This document shows, in pieces, positions 51,488-61,184 of a stretch of 64,000 bases of DNA. Positions within the stretch are counted from its first letter, which is position 1, and each line of letters begins with the position of its first letter. The DNA comes from Thermovenabulum sp049723235 (GTDB taxonomy: Bacteria; Bacillota; Thermosediminibacteria; Thermosediminibacterales; Thermosediminibacteraceae): assembly GCF_049723235.1 (NCBI RefSeq), contig NZ_JBNARB010000009.1, positions 18,228-82,227 of the forward strand, given 5' to 3'. Under the pieces are notes generated by a model. The model made no database searches. It was not told where the DNA came from and saw only the letters and a list, made by a program, of their open reading frames with translations. The position numbers were made by a program, and so were the translations under genes.

Positions 51488-52891
51488 ATGGGTGAATTTT
51501 CTGCGGTTATCCTGGCTGCGGGTGAAGGGACCAGGATGAAATCGAATACCCCGAAGGTTTTACATAAAATATGCGGTTATCCCATGCTTCATTATGTTAT
51601 TAACTGCGCAAGAGGGGCCGGAGCGGATGAAATAGTGGTCGTAGTGGGGAGAGGAGCTGAAGAGGTAAAGAAAGCCTTTGAAAACGAAAATGTAAAGTTC
51701 GTTCTACAACCGGAACAAAAGGGTACGGGACACGCTTTAATGCAGGCAGAGGAAGAAGTAAAGGGCAGCAAATATATAATGGTTTTATACGGCGATATGC
51801 CCCTTATAAAACCTGAAACCTTGAAAAATCTCTTCAATTTTCATATAGAAAATCAGCCTGCAGCTACGGTTTTGACGTGCGAGTTTGATAACCCTTATGG
51901 ATATGGAAGGATAATAAAAAAAGAGGGCAGGGTAGTAGCCATAAGGGAAGAAAAGGATGCAAAAAAAGAGGAAAAACTAATAAAAGAGATAAATTCGGGA
52001 ATATACTGTTTTGAAACTCAAAAGGTTTTTTCAGCCTTGAAGAATGTGAAAAACGAAAATCGCCAGGGAGAATATTACCTTACCGATGTGGTGGAGATAT
52101 TTAACAATGAGGGAGAAAAAGTGCTGGCCTTTAAAATAGAAAACCCTGATGAGGTTCACGGGATAAACGACCGGGTGCAGCTTGCAAAAGCCCGGGCAAT
52201 AATGCAAAAAGAAATAGTGGAAAATTTGATGAAGGATGGAGTTACCTTTATCAATCCGGAAAGCTGTGTCGTGGATGCAGGGGTGAAAATAGGAAGGGAT
52301 ACGGTGATCTATCCCGGTGCGGTTATTGAAGGCAAAACCCAAATAGGAGAAAGCTGCTTAATCCTGGGGAACAGCGTAATAAGGGATTCAAAAATAGGCA
52401 ACAATGTGGAAATATTATCCAGCTTTGTGGTAGAAAGCGAAATAGGAGACGGAGTAAAAATAGGGCCATTTGCCAACCTGAGGCCGGGCACCAGACTCTC
52501 TTCCCACGTAAAAATTGGGGATTTTGTTGAAGTAAAAAACAGCACCGTAGGAGAGGGAACAAAAATTCCCCACCTTTCTTATGTGGGGGATGCGGAAATA
52601 GGAGCAGGAGTGAATATTGGCGCCGGGGTAATTTTTGTCAATTACGATGGATACAAAAAACATAAGACGGTGGTTCAGGATAATGCTTTCATAGGGTGCA
52701 ACTCCAATCTTATTGCCCCCTTAAAAATAGAAGAAGGCGCTTATGTGGCGGCGGGTTCTACCCTCACCAAGGATGTGCCCGGCAAAGCCTTAGCAATTGC
52801 CAGAGCTAAGCAGGAAAATAAGCCGGGGTGGGTAGAAAAAAGAAAGAAGATTTTTGAAGGAGGAAAAACAAATGGCGGAGAACAAGCTTAA
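51488..52891 (+). CDS. glmU: Bifunctional UDP-GlcNAc pyrophosphorylase / GlcN-1-P acetyltransferase
   Basis: 467 residues. The N-terminal uridyltransferase has LAAGEGTRMKSNTPKVLHKI, and the C-terminal left-handed beta helix has many I-G-x-x-V hexapeptides. It makes UDP-GlcNAc for the cell wall. Strong AGGAGGG before the ATG. Its end overlaps prs by 20 bp. Confidence 0.97.
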   Translation: MGEFSAVILAAGEGTRMKSNTPKVLHKICGYPMLHYVINCARGAGADEIVVVVGRGAEEVKKAFENENVKFVLQPEQKGTGHALMQAEEEVKGSKYIMVLYGDMPLIKPETLKNLFNFHIENQPAATVLTCEFDNPYGYGRIIKKEGRVVAIREEKDAKKEEKLIKEINSGIYCFETQKVFSALKNVKNENRQGEYYLTDVVEIFNNEGEKVLAFKIENPDEVHGINDRVQLAKARAIMQKEIVENLMKDGVTFINPESCVVDAGVKIGRDTVIYPGAVIEGKTQIGESCLILGNSVIRDSKIGNNVEILSSFVVESEIGDGVKIGPFANLRPGTRLSSHVKIGDFVEVKNSTVGEGTKIPHLSYVGDAEIGAGVNIGAGVIFVNYDGYKKHKTVVQDNAFIGCNSNLIAPLKIEEGAYVAAGSTLTKDVPGKALAIARAKQENKPGWVEKRKKIFEGGKTNGGEQA

Positions 52892-53813
52892 AATTTTTAC
52901 AGGGAATGCCAACCCGGATTTAGCGAAGGAAATAGCCCAGATACTGGGAGTAAATGTGGGCGATGCGGTTGTCAATACCTTCAGCGATGGCGAAATTCAG
53001 GTGAAGATAAACGAAAGCGTAAGGGGCGCCGATGTGTTTGTTGTTCAGCCTCTTTCCTATCCTGCCAACGACCACATAATGGAACTTCTGATAATGCTTG
53101 ATGCTTTAAAAAGAGCGTCGGCCTGGAGAATAACGGCGGTTATACCCTATTACGGTTACGCAAGACAGGACAGAAAGATCCGCGCCAGGGACCCCATTAC
53201 GGCAAAACTGATTGCCGATATCATTTCCACTGCCGGAGCCCACAGGGTTTTGACCATGGACCTACACGCAGGGCAGATACAGGGATTTTTCAACTTCCCG
53301 GTGGATCATCTGCTGGCAGTGCCGATCCTTGCGGATTATTTCAGAAAAAAGGAGATTGAGGATCTGGTGGTTGTCTCACCGGACTTAGGAGGAGTAACCA
53401 GGGCAAGGGAGCTGGCAAACAGGTTAAATGCTTCAATAGCCATTATTGATAAAAGGAGACCGGAGCCCAATGTGGCTGAAGTTATGAACATTATCGGAAA
53501 TGTCAAAGGGAAAACAGTAATTATTATTGATGATATAATAGATACCGCAGGCACCATCACTCTGGGCGCTGAAGCCTTACTGGAAAGAGGAGCAAAAGAG
53601 GTTTATGCCTGCTGCACTCACCCGGTGCTTTCCGGCCCTGCAATTGAAAGACTGAGAAAGTCAATGATAAAAGAAGTTGTAGTAACCAACACGATAGCTT
53701 TGGATGAGGAAAAGAAAATAGAAAAAATTAAGGTACTTTCGGTAGCTCCCCTTTTTGCCGAAGCGATAAACAGAATTCATCAACATCTTTCGGTGAGCAC
53801 GTTGTTTGATTAA
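52872..53813 (+). CDS. prs: Ribose-phosphate pyrophosphokinase
   Basis: About 313 residues from the ATG at 52872 with AAGGAGG upstream; the family begins KLKIFTGNANPDLAKEIA. It has the PRPP loop IIIDDIIDTAGT and the VVSPDLGGVTRAR motif. It makes PRPP, the effector of PurR encoded just upstream. Confidence 0.97.
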   Translation: MAENKLKIFTGNANPDLAKEIAQILGVNVGDAVVNTFSDGEIQVKINESVRGADVFVVQPLSYPANDHIMELLIMLDALKRASAWRITAVIPYYGYARQDRKIRARDPITAKLIADIISTAGAHRVLTMDLHAGQIQGFFNFPVDHLLAVPILADYFRKKEIEDLVVVSPDLGGVTRARELANRLNASIAIIDKRRPEPNVAEVMNIIGNVKGKTVIIIDDIIDTAGTITLGAEALLERGAKEVYACCTHPVLSGPAIERLRKSMIKEVVVTNTIALDEEKKIEKIKVLSVAPLFAEAINRIHQHLSVSTLFD

Positions 53814-53919
53814 TTGATTTTTGAAAACATTCAAATATTGATTATTTGTTAAAAAGGGGATATACTATTATATATGCATAGAAGCCATAATATTCCACAA
53901 TTTTGAAAGGGGGATTTAT

Positions 53920-54552
53920 ATGGCACAGGTTACCCTGAAGGTTGCGGAGAGGAAACTGGATAGTAAGGGTACGCTCAGGGCTTTAAGAAGGGAAAGAAAA
54001 ATTCCTGCGGTTTTATATGGTAAAAACATAGAAAATAAATACCTGGCAGTGGACGAAATGGAGTTTTTAAAAGCCATTAAGGGGCACGGGGAAAGCGTCC
54101 TTATGGACCTTATCCTTGGAAACGAAAAACACACCGTAATTATTAAAGAAATTCAAAGGGATCTTCTAAACAATGTAATAAATCACATAGACTTTTATAA
54201 AGTTTCCATGACCGATAAGGTAGAGGTGGACGTGCCCATCCTATTAAAAGGCGAGCCGGAAGGAGTAAAAATGGGCGGAGTTTTACAGCACCAGCTGGAT
54301 GAACTTACCATAGAGGCTCTACCGCAGGATATACCCGAACATATCGAAGTGGATATTTCCCATTTGAAGATAGGCGATGTTCTTACCGTAAAGGAAATAA
54401 TCCTTTCCGACAAAATAACCGTGCTCGACGACCCCGAAGAAATTGTGGTAGCGGTTCTCGCACCCGCCGTTGAGGAAGAGGAAGGAGCTGGAGCCGCTGA
54501 AGGCGAACCTGAAGTGATAGCAAAGGGTAAAGAAAAGAAACAAGAGGAGTAA
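53920..54552 (+). CDS. rplY: 50S ribosomal protein L25/general stress protein Ctc
   Basis: 210 residues, the long form. N-terminal 5S-rRNA-binding domain (1-92) with LRALRRERKIPAVLYGKN, then a TL5-type beta domain with EHIEVDISHLKIGDVLTVKEI, shortened, then an acidic Glu/Ala tail. It comes after prs as in Bacillus ctc. Confidence 0.93.
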   Translation: MAQVTLKVAERKLDSKGTLRALRRERKIPAVLYGKNIENKYLAVDEMEFLKAIKGHGESVLMDLILGNEKHTVIIKEIQRDLLNNVINHIDFYKVSMTDKVEVDVPILLKGEPEGVKMGGVLQHQLDELTIEALPQDIPEHIEVDISHLKIGDVLTVKEIILSDKITVLDDPEEIVVAVLAPAVEEEEGAGAAEGEPEVIAKGKEKKQEE

Positions 54553-54556
54553 AAAG

Positions 54557-55126
54557 ATGTATTTAATTGCAGGCCTGGGTAATCCGGGAAAACAATACGA
54601 AAAAACGAGGCACAACATTGGCTTTATGGTGCTGGACCTTATAGCCGAAGAGCTGGGGACAGTAATAAACAAAATTAAGTTCAAAGCCATTTACAGCGAT
54701 GTTTATTACAAAGAAGAGAAATTAATACTTTTAAAACCCATGACATACATGAACCTGTCGGGTGAAAGCGTTAAAGAGGCAGTAAGTTTTTACAAACTGC
54801 CTCTTTCCAGCTTAATAGTTGTATACGATGATATGGACCTGCCCCTCGGCAGAATTAGGATAAAAAAAGGGGGCAGCAGCGGAGGACACAAAGGGATAGA
54901 ATCCATAATATACCAGCTGAATTCTGAAGAATTTACGAGGATACGGGTGGGAATAGGAAAACCAAAACCCGGTCAGGATACAATAAGTCACGTTCTGGGC
55001 ACTTTTCAGGAAGACGAAAGGGATAAAGCGAGAGAAATTATACAGCTTGCGGCCAAAGCCGCTTTATGCGTGGTAGAAAAAGGCATAGAAAATGCGATGA
55101 ATGTTTACAATGGCATTAAATTATAA
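54557..55126 (+). CDS. pth: Peptidyl-tRNA hydrolase
   Basis: 189 residues. GLGNPGKQYEKTRHNIGFM carries the catalytic histidine, PMTYMNLSGESV and VYDDMDLPLGRIR the others. It frees tRNA from stalled peptides. It follows rplY by 4 nt. Confidence 0.97.
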   Translation: MYLIAGLGNPGKQYEKTRHNIGFMVLDLIAEELGTVINKIKFKAIYSDVYYKEEKLILLKPMTYMNLSGESVKEAVSFYKLPLSSLIVVYDDMDLPLGRIRIKKGGSSGGHKGIESIIYQLNSEEFTRIRVGIGKPKPGQDTISHVLGTFQEDERDKAREIIQLAAKAALCVVEKGIENAMNVYNGIKL

Positions 55127-55168
55127 AAAAAATTTACATAAATTACCGGGAATTTTATTAATTAAACA

Positions 55169-55199
55169 GGGCATCCTGAATTTTAGAGGAGGGATGCCC
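55169..55199 (+). repeat. 8-bp inverted repeat around a ribosome-binding site
   Basis: GGGCATCC and GGATGCCC pair, with GAGGAG in the loop, directly before the GTG start at 55200. Confidence 0.55.
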
Positions 55200-55511
55200 G
55201 TGTCTGTTATAAAAAAATTGTTTTACGGGATGGGTCTTGCTGCTCTTGCCTACATGATTATGCCGGATAAAATGAAAAAAAAGGTAGAACCCATGGTTTC
55301 TAAAAGAATGGATGAGGCAAAAATGCTGGCAGAGAAAGGCAAGAACATGCTAAAAAAAAACTTTAATGAAAAAAAGGAAGATGTCATGGATAAAATTTGT
55401 GGCGATGAGGCTCCTGAAAAAGAAGAGGTGGATCTGAAAAAGGAAATTGAAGAACTGAAAGCCACGGTTAAGGCACTGCAAAATGAAATTAAGGATTCCC
55501 GCATATATTAA
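55200..55511 (+). CDS. Small membrane-anchored protein, YtxH-like
   Basis: About 103 residues from a GTG start with AGGAGG at 7 nt; an ATG at 55194 is too close to that ribosome-binding site. One hydrophobic segment (LFYGMGLAALAYMIM, about 6-20), then a long charged coiled coil. It resembles small YtxH-like proteins. No function is known. Confidence 0.65.
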   Translation: MSVIKKLFYGMGLAALAYMIMPDKMKKKVEPMVSKRMDEAKMLAEKGKNMLKKNFNEKKEDVMDKICGDEAPEKEEVDLKKEIEELKATVKALQNEIKDSRIY

Positions 55512-55517
55512 AAAATT

Positions 55518-55549
55518 AAGCTGGCCGGAAAACTTCGGCCAGCTTTTTC
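55518..55549. terminator. Bidirectional terminator between the YtxH-like gene and the symporter
   Basis: AAGCTGGCCG / CGGCCAGCTT, 10 bp perfect, then TTTCG on the plus strand and a run of T on the minus strand. Confidence 0.8.
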
Positions 55550-55560
55550 GTTAAATTTTA

Positions 55561-56784
55561 TTATAATTCTTTAGCCACGTCCGGGTTAAGTTCTCCTTCG
55601 GTAGCCGCAACCACCACGGAGCCGGCAATATCACCGGTTACATTGATGCAGGTCCTTGGCATGTCTAAGATCCTGTCAATACCGGCAATCAATGCAATAC
55701 CTTCTAAGGGGAGACCTACCGACTGCAGCACCATGGATAGCATGATAAGGCCTGCACCGGGAACGCCGGCAGTTCCTATGGATGCAAGGGTGGCGGTAAG
55801 AATAATGGTAAGCTGCTGGGATAGGGTGAGGTTTATTCCGAAAATCTGGGCGACGAAAAGTGCGCAGACTCCCTGGTACAATGCCGTTCCGTCCATGTTG
55901 ATGGTGGCTCCTAAGGGCAGGACGAAGCTGGATACGGATTTTGAAACCCCAAGATTTTTCTCGGTGACATCCATGCTTACGGGAAGGGTAGCGGAGCTGC
56001 TGCAGGTGGTAAAGGCTACCAGCATAGCAGGGGCCGCCCCTTTGAAAAATTTTGCCGGACTCATTTTGCCGAATATTCTCACAAGGGTGGAGTAGACTAT
56101 GCCTGCATGGAGAGCAACTCCGAGATAAACAGCTATTATAACCTTTAAAAGGGGTAGGAGCACTTTGGGACCGTTGGCGGCTACAACAGGCACGATAAGG
56201 GCGAATACACCGATGGGAGCATATTCCATTATGATCCCGACTATTTTATAACTCACTTCTGCGAGGCTCTCAAAAAAGCTGAGCACCGGCTTTCCCTTTT
56301 CCCGGGCGATGGTGATTCCTATTCCCAGGAACAGGGCAAAAGCGATGATTTGAAGCATGTTAGCATCCACCATAGCTTTTACCGGGTTTGTCGGAATGAT
56401 GTTTAAAAGGGTTTCTACCACCGATGGAGCCTTATTTACCTCTACCTTTGCGTTAGAAGGAAGAGTAAGACCGAAGCCCGGATCGATAATGTTTCCAAGG
56501 ATTAGACCAAGGGTTACGGCAAAGGCCGTAGTCAAAAGGTAGTAGGTCAAAGTTTTTACTCCAATCCTTCCAAGCCTTCTTACATCACCTGTGCTTGCTG
56601 CTCCTACAACTAAGGATGAAAGAACCAGCGGGATGATGATCATCTTAATGAGGTTAAGGAATAGGTCGCCGAAAGGCTTGATATAGGTTTTTGCTGCGTC
56701 GGGTGCTGATTGGAAGAAGAGTCCCACTATTATACCAACTATAAGTCCTATAAAAATTTTGGTGGTTAAACTGAGCTTCTTCAC
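55561..56784 (-). CDS. Dicarboxylate/amino acid:cation symporter (DAACS family)
   Basis: 407 residues from a GTG start behind GAGGAGGG. Eight membrane helices with the two re-entrant loops: the serine-rich TCSSSATLPVSMD, and GTALYQGV with the NMDGT sodium site. Likely takes up glutamate, aspartate or dicarboxylates with H+ or Na+. Member of the GltP/GltT group; the substrate is not certain. Its leader is about 120 nt and points against the mannitol operon. Confidence 0.93.
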   Translation of the reverse strand: MKKLSLTTKIFIGLIVGIIVGLFFQSAPDAAKTYIKPFGDLFLNLIKMIIIPLVLSSLVVGAASTGDVRRLGRIGVKTLTYYLLTTAFAVTLGLILGNIIDPGFGLTLPSNAKVEVNKAPSVVETLLNIIPTNPVKAMVDANMLQIIAFALFLGIGITIAREKGKPVLSFFESLAEVSYKIVGIIMEYAPIGVFALIVPVVAANGPKVLLPLLKVIIAVYLGVALHAGIVYSTLVRIFGKMSPAKFFKGAAPAMLVAFTTCSSSATLPVSMDVTEKNLGVSKSVSSFVLPLGATINMDGTALYQGVCALFVAQIFGINLTLSQQLTIILTATLASIGTAGVPGAGLIMLSMVLQSVGLPLEGIALIAGIDRILDMPRTCINVTGDIAGSVVVAATEGELNPDVAKEL

Positions 56785-57174
56785 GCAAACACCCTCCTCT
56801 TTCTTTTTTTATTTTTTAGGTTTAAATAAAAAATTTAATTTAAGGATAAAACTTTTAAAAACTCGATCACCTTGCTTCAAAAAACACAATTTCTCAATAA
56901 AATATTATACAATGCAACCCACTAAAAACAATAAAATACCACAAAATACTACACAAAAGTAAAGACAAATATGAAATATTACAATATTTTACCCTATTAA
57001 GACAAAACTTTTGGTTTAAAATTATTAAATAATGTCACCAGAACATACGTTACCCGGTAAATATGTTTTCCTTGAAAATCAACGTTCGAAGGTATATCAT
57101 AAAATCGGAGAAAGTCAAGTATTAATTAAACAATGTCACCAATTAATGGTGACAAAAATTAAAGGAGGTAGGCC
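56785..57174. promoter_or_regulatory. Divergent regulatory region between symporter and mannitol operon
   Basis: 390 nt of AT-rich DNA with no gene. On the minus strand TATAAT at 56904-56909 is the probable symporter -10. On the plus strand TTGAAA and TATCAT with 17-nt spacing (57072-57100) fit a mtlA promoter. TGTCACC also occurs at about 57033, a half copy of the operator at 57134. Confidence 0.6.
57134..57154. promoter_or_regulatory. Candidate MtlR operator
   Basis: Perfect inverted repeat TGTCACCA-ATTAA-TGGTGACA about 20 nt before the mtlA start and 33 nt after the promoter -10. Firmicutes MtlR operators have TGTCA...TGACA arms. Confidence 0.55.
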
Positions 57175-58539
57175 ATGAGGACAAAAATTCAAAGCTTTGG
57201 GCGATTTTTAAGCGGGATGGTCATGCCTAACATCGGGGCTTTTATAGCCTGGGGTCTCATAACGGCCTTTTTCATTCCTACCGGGTGGTTACCCAATGAA
57301 AAACTGGCAAAACTCGTTGGCCCAATGATTGTTTACCTGCTCCCCATTTTAATTGGCTACACCGGCGGCAAGATGGTTCACGGTGTTCGCGGCGGAGTAG
57401 TGGGTGCCGTGGCGACGATGGGCGTAGTTGTGGGTGCTGACGTTCCGATGTTTCTGGGTGCCATGATTATGGGACCGCTCGGGGGATATGTAATTAAAAA
57501 GTTTGATGAAGCTTTTCAGGACAAAATTCCAGCGGGTTTTGAAATGCTTGTAAACAACTTTTCTGCCGGTATCATAGGTATGATTATTACTCTGCTCGCA
57601 TATCTCGGAATCGGTCCGGTGGTTCAGGCCTTAAATAACTTCCTTGCTTCAGGAGTTCAGGCGATAGTAAACGCAAAACTTCTGCCCCTTGCATCCTTAT
57701 TTATAGAACCCGGTAAAATCCTCTTTTTAAATAATGCAATAAATCACGGAATTCTTGCACCCCTTGGAGTACAGCAGGCAGCCCAAACGGGCAAATCCAT
57801 ATTCTTCCTATTGGAAACAAACCCCGGTCCCGGCCTTGGAGTGCTCTTAGCTTACTGGCTGGTGGGTAAAGGCATAGCAAAGGAATCCGCTCCCGGTGCT
57901 ATCATTATACACTTTTTGGGCGGTATTCACGAGATTTACTTCCCCTACGTTCTGATGAACCCAATACTGATTTTAGCGGTAATTCTCGGAGGAGCAACCG
58001 GTGTATTCACCTTTGTGGTAATGGGCGCAGGGCTTGTGGCTACTCCATCTCCCGGAAGCATATTTGCCGAGCTTGCCATGACACCTAAGGGGGGATATAT
58101 ACCCGTTCTTTCGGGTATTGCACTGTCCGCTCTCGTATCCTTCCTAATTTCCTCGGCCCTCTTAAAGAGATTTGGCCAGGAAGAAGGGGATTTGATTGCA
58201 GCCCAGGATATGGTGGATCAACTGAAAGGAAAGCAAGCCTTCCATGCGGTAAAGAAAACCACCAGCGTAAAGAAAATTGTTTTTGCCTGCGATGGCGGAA
58301 TGGGCTCTTCTGCTATGGGTGCTACCGTTTTAAGGAAAAAGATTCAGGAGGCCGGTTTAAAGGTAGAGGTTGTTCATTCGGCTATTAATGAAATTCCGCA
58401 GGATGCCGATATAGTTATTTCCCATAAAGAACTAACCGAAAGAGCAAGGGAAAAGGCTCCCAATGCGGAGCACATATCCATAGAAACCTTTGTAAATAAT
58501 CCCGTTTACGATGAAATAGTAAAAAGGCTTTCCAAGTGA
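57175..58539 (+). CDS. mtlA: PTS mannitol-specific IICB component
   Basis: 454 residues. IIC membrane part (1-335) with FGRFLSGMVMPNIGAFIAWG and NNAINHGILAPLG, then a IIB domain (about 365-454) with the phospho-cysteine in FACDGGMGSSAMGA. The IIA is separate (mtlF). It imports mannitol as mannitol-1-phosphate. Strong AGGAGGT before the ATG. Confidence 0.97.
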   Translation: MRTKIQSFGRFLSGMVMPNIGAFIAWGLITAFFIPTGWLPNEKLAKLVGPMIVYLLPILIGYTGGKMVHGVRGGVVGAVATMGVVVGADVPMFLGAMIMGPLGGYVIKKFDEAFQDKIPAGFEMLVNNFSAGIIGMIITLLAYLGIGPVVQALNNFLASGVQAIVNAKLLPLASLFIEPGKILFLNNAINHGILAPLGVQQAAQTGKSIFFLLETNPGPGLGVLLAYWLVGKGIAKESAPGAIIIHFLGGIHEIYFPYVLMNPILILAVILGGATGVFTFVVMGAGLVATPSPGSIFAELAMTPKGGYIPVLSGIALSALVSFLISSALLKRFGQEEGDLIAAQDMVDQLKGKQAFHAVKKTTSVKKIVFACDGGMGSSAMGATVLRKKIQEAGLKVEVVHSAINEIPQDADIVISHKELTERAREKAPNAEHISIETFVNNPVYDEIVKRLSK

Positions 58540-58560
58540 TATAATAATCTAAAATAAAAT

Positions 58561-58596
58561 AAAGTAACGGCAGATGCCGTTACTTTAAATTTTTTG
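58561..58596 (+). terminator. Intrinsic terminator between mtlA and mtlR
   Basis: AAAGTAACGGCA / TGCCGTTACTTT stem then AAATTTTTTG; probably lowers expression of the downstream genes relative to mtlA. Confidence 0.75.
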
Positions 58597-58611
58597 GTAC
58601 GGTGATGAATT

Positions 58612-60690
58612 ATGCCCGATGAACTGGAAGTAAGAGAAAGAAAGATCTTAGAGCTCTTGATGCAGGGTCCTAAAACCGCCCAGGAGCTCGCCGATAGACT
58701 TTTGGTATCCCGAAGGACGATATTAAGAGATCTGCCGTCCTTAGAAGAAAAACTTAAAAATAGAGGGATTTTTCTTGTAAAAAAAGCCGGAAAGGGTCTG
58801 GAGCTAAGAGGACCCGATAGCGCCATCGAAAACCTGTCAAAAGAGCTTTCTAAAAAAGCGCCTTCTGAAGACAGGCTTCCCGCAAAAGAAAGACAGATAC
58901 TTGTGCTTTTAAACCTTATTGAAAAAAAGGGGATAGAAAAATTATACACCTTTGCAAGAGAACTCAGGGTAACGGAAGCGACCATAAGTTACGACTTAGA
59001 CCAGTTAGAAGGGATACTGGGGAAATACGAGCTTAAAATAATAAGAAAACCGGGGCTTGGAGTATTTTTAGAGGGAGAAGAGAAAAATAAAAGGGCACTA
59101 CTGGCAGATCTTATTTACGAACAGTTTAACGAAACCGAGTTAATCGAGCTTTTAAAATCCAGGTTCGGGGGAAAAAATGCCCGGGAGGAAGATTCCGGGG
59201 ATATAATAGACGAGGTAAAGTTGAGGCTTTTAAAGTTTATTGAGAAGGATTTGATAAATGATATAGAAGAAGTTCTAAGGGAAATTACGGAGAAATTCGA
59301 GATAAAACTGGCGGACAGTGCTTTTGCGGGGCTTTTGGTGCATATTGTCTTATCCGTGGCAAGGCTGAAAAAGGGCGAAAAAATTACAATGGATAAGAAC
59401 ATCCTGGCAACCCTGGAAATTACCAGGGAATTCCAGATAGCAAGAGCTCTTGGGGAAAGGATGAAGGAACAGGGGATTTTCGAGATTCCCGAGGAAGAGC
59501 TCGGATATATTACCATGCACCTTCTGGGGGCAAAACTCAGAGAAAAAGAAGGATTTGACGAGATTTTCTACTTCATCAACGATGACGAAGCATTGAAGAT
59601 GGCGGAGGAAATTTTCATAAATGCCGGTAAGATCCTTCAAAAGGAAATTCATAAAGACGATAAGGCTGTTAAAGACCTTGCCCTGCACCTGAAACCCGCA
59701 ATTGCAAGATTGAGGCTAAAGATGGATATAAGAAACCCTTTACTTTTTCAGCTCAAAGAAAAGTACAGCGGTTTGATGGAAATCTGTAAAAGAGCTGTTG
59801 AACCTTTGGAAAATAAGCTTTTAATTAAATTTCCCGAATCGGAAATAGGATTCATTGCAATGCATGTGGGAGCTGCCGTAGAGAGGATGAAAAGGGACAA
59901 AAAATACAGCGTTATACTCGTCTGCCCCACCGGTATCGGAAGCTCTAAAATGCTATACAGCAGGGTAGAAAAAGAACTTCCGCATTTAAAAATCCTGGAT
60001 GCAGTTTCCCTTCTCGACCTGGACAGGGCATTGGCAAAATACTCCGGGGTGGATCTTATAATATCTACAATACCGATTGAATTACCCCGGGTCAAAACGA
60101 TCAGCGTTTCCCCCCTTCTCACAAAAAGCGAAGTGGAGAAAATAAATACCCTCTTAAAAGAAATAGAAAAAGATTCAGCAGAAACTGAAAATGCTAAAGA
60201 AAATCCAGAAGGCCCGGAGTATGATTTAAAAGATGTGATATTTAATCTGATAGAGAAAATGGTTTTTATCAAGGAATTAGAAGAGAAAAATATAGAAGGG
60301 TTAATGGATGAAATTATTAACTATTTTAATGACGTGGTAATAGACGGGAACCTTTTGAGGGAGGATTTAAAAAAGAGAATGGAGCTGAGCGGCTGCGGAG
60401 TTCCTGGAACGGGGGTATACCTCCTGCACGCCAAATCCCGTTCGGTAAATGAGCCGGTATTTGGGGTTTTTGGAACAAAGGAGAAAATGCTTTTAAAAAA
60501 CATGGATGGACAAAAGGAAAATTACCAGGACTTTGTCCTGATGCTTTTACCGCCGGAGGGTTATAAAAAAACCGCAGAAGTTTTCGCGAAGATAAGCGTT
60601 CTCATACTGGAGGATAAGGAGTTTTTAAAAGCATTAAAAGGGAATAACGAATCGCTATTTATAAAAATACTGTTAAAGAAGCTTAAATAG
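58612..60690 (+). CDS. mtlR: Mannitol operon transcriptional activator MtlR
   Basis: 692 residues with the full MtlR layout: HTH (about 10-65, TAQELADRLLVSRRTILRD), a second HTH-like part, two PRD modules (about 190-415, with TMHLLG and AMHVGAAVERM histidine sites), a IIB-like domain (LVCPTGIGSSKMLYSRV with the cysteine), and a C-terminal IIA-like domain with GVPGTGVYLLHAKS. It is phosphorylated by the PTS and activates mtl genes. Confidence 0.93.
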   Translation: MPDELEVRERKILELLMQGPKTAQELADRLLVSRRTILRDLPSLEEKLKNRGIFLVKKAGKGLELRGPDSAIENLSKELSKKAPSEDRLPAKERQILVLLNLIEKKGIEKLYTFARELRVTEATISYDLDQLEGILGKYELKIIRKPGLGVFLEGEEKNKRALLADLIYEQFNETELIELLKSRFGGKNAREEDSGDIIDEVKLRLLKFIEKDLINDIEEVLREITEKFEIKLADSAFAGLLVHIVLSVARLKKGEKITMDKNILATLEITREFQIARALGERMKEQGIFEIPEEELGYITMHLLGAKLREKEGFDEIFYFINDDEALKMAEEIFINAGKILQKEIHKDDKAVKDLALHLKPAIARLRLKMDIRNPLLFQLKEKYSGLMEICKRAVEPLENKLLIKFPESEIGFIAMHVGAAVERMKRDKKYSVILVCPTGIGSSKMLYSRVEKELPHLKILDAVSLLDLDRALAKYSGVDLIISTIPIELPRVKTISVSPLLTKSEVEKINTLLKEIEKDSAETENAKENPEGPEYDLKDVIFNLIEKMVFIKELEEKNIEGLMDEIINYFNDVVIDGNLLREDLKKRMELSGCGVPGTGVYLLHAKSRSVNEPVFGVFGTKEKMLLKNMDGQKENYQDFVLMLLPPEGYKKTAEVFAKISVLILEDKEFLKALKGNNESLFIKILLKKLK

Positions 60691-60706
60691 GAGGTTTTAG
60701 GTAAAA

Positions 60707-61183
60707 ATGGTATTCGGGTTTTTAAAGAAAAACAATACTCAAGACAAAAACAGCGAAATAATAAAAGAAAGCATGATAGTGGTGGATGCAAAGGTCAGGG
60801 ATAAGTTTGAAGCAATAAAAATGGCGGGAGAAATCCTGGTAAAGGAAGGATATGTGGAACCTGAATATATAGATGCCATGTTTGAAAGGGAAAAGATGCT
60901 CTCCACCTATATAGGCAATTTCATAGCCATACCTCACGGTGTGGGAGAGTCAAAAAAATACATTAAAAAAACCGGCTTATCGGTAATTCACGTGCCCGAT
61001 GGAGTAGACTTTGGAGATAATAATATAGTTTATCTTGTTATTGGCATAGCTGCCCTTGGAGATGAACATTTAAACATCCTGGCCAATATAGCCACTCTTT
61101 TTGAAAATGAAGAAAAAGTCAAGAAATTGATTCAAAATCCATCCAGGAAAGAAATTAACGATTTTTTAAACGGGAGGATCTGA
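60707..61183 (+). CDS. mtlF: PTS mannitol-specific IIA component
   Basis: 158 residues. The phosphohistidine is in NFIAIPHGVGES near residue 78. It hands phosphate from HPr to the MtlA IIB domain. About 15 residues precede the usual domain start. Follows mtlR by 16 nt and mtlD by 1 nt. Confidence 0.95.
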   Translation: MVFGFLKKNNTQDKNSEIIKESMIVVDAKVRDKFEAIKMAGEILVKEGYVEPEYIDAMFEREKMLSTYIGNFIAIPHGVGESKKYIKKTGLSVIHVPDGVDFGDNNIVYLVIGIAALGDEHLNILANIATLFENEEKVKKLIQNPSRKEINDFLNGRI

Positions 61184-61184
61184 C

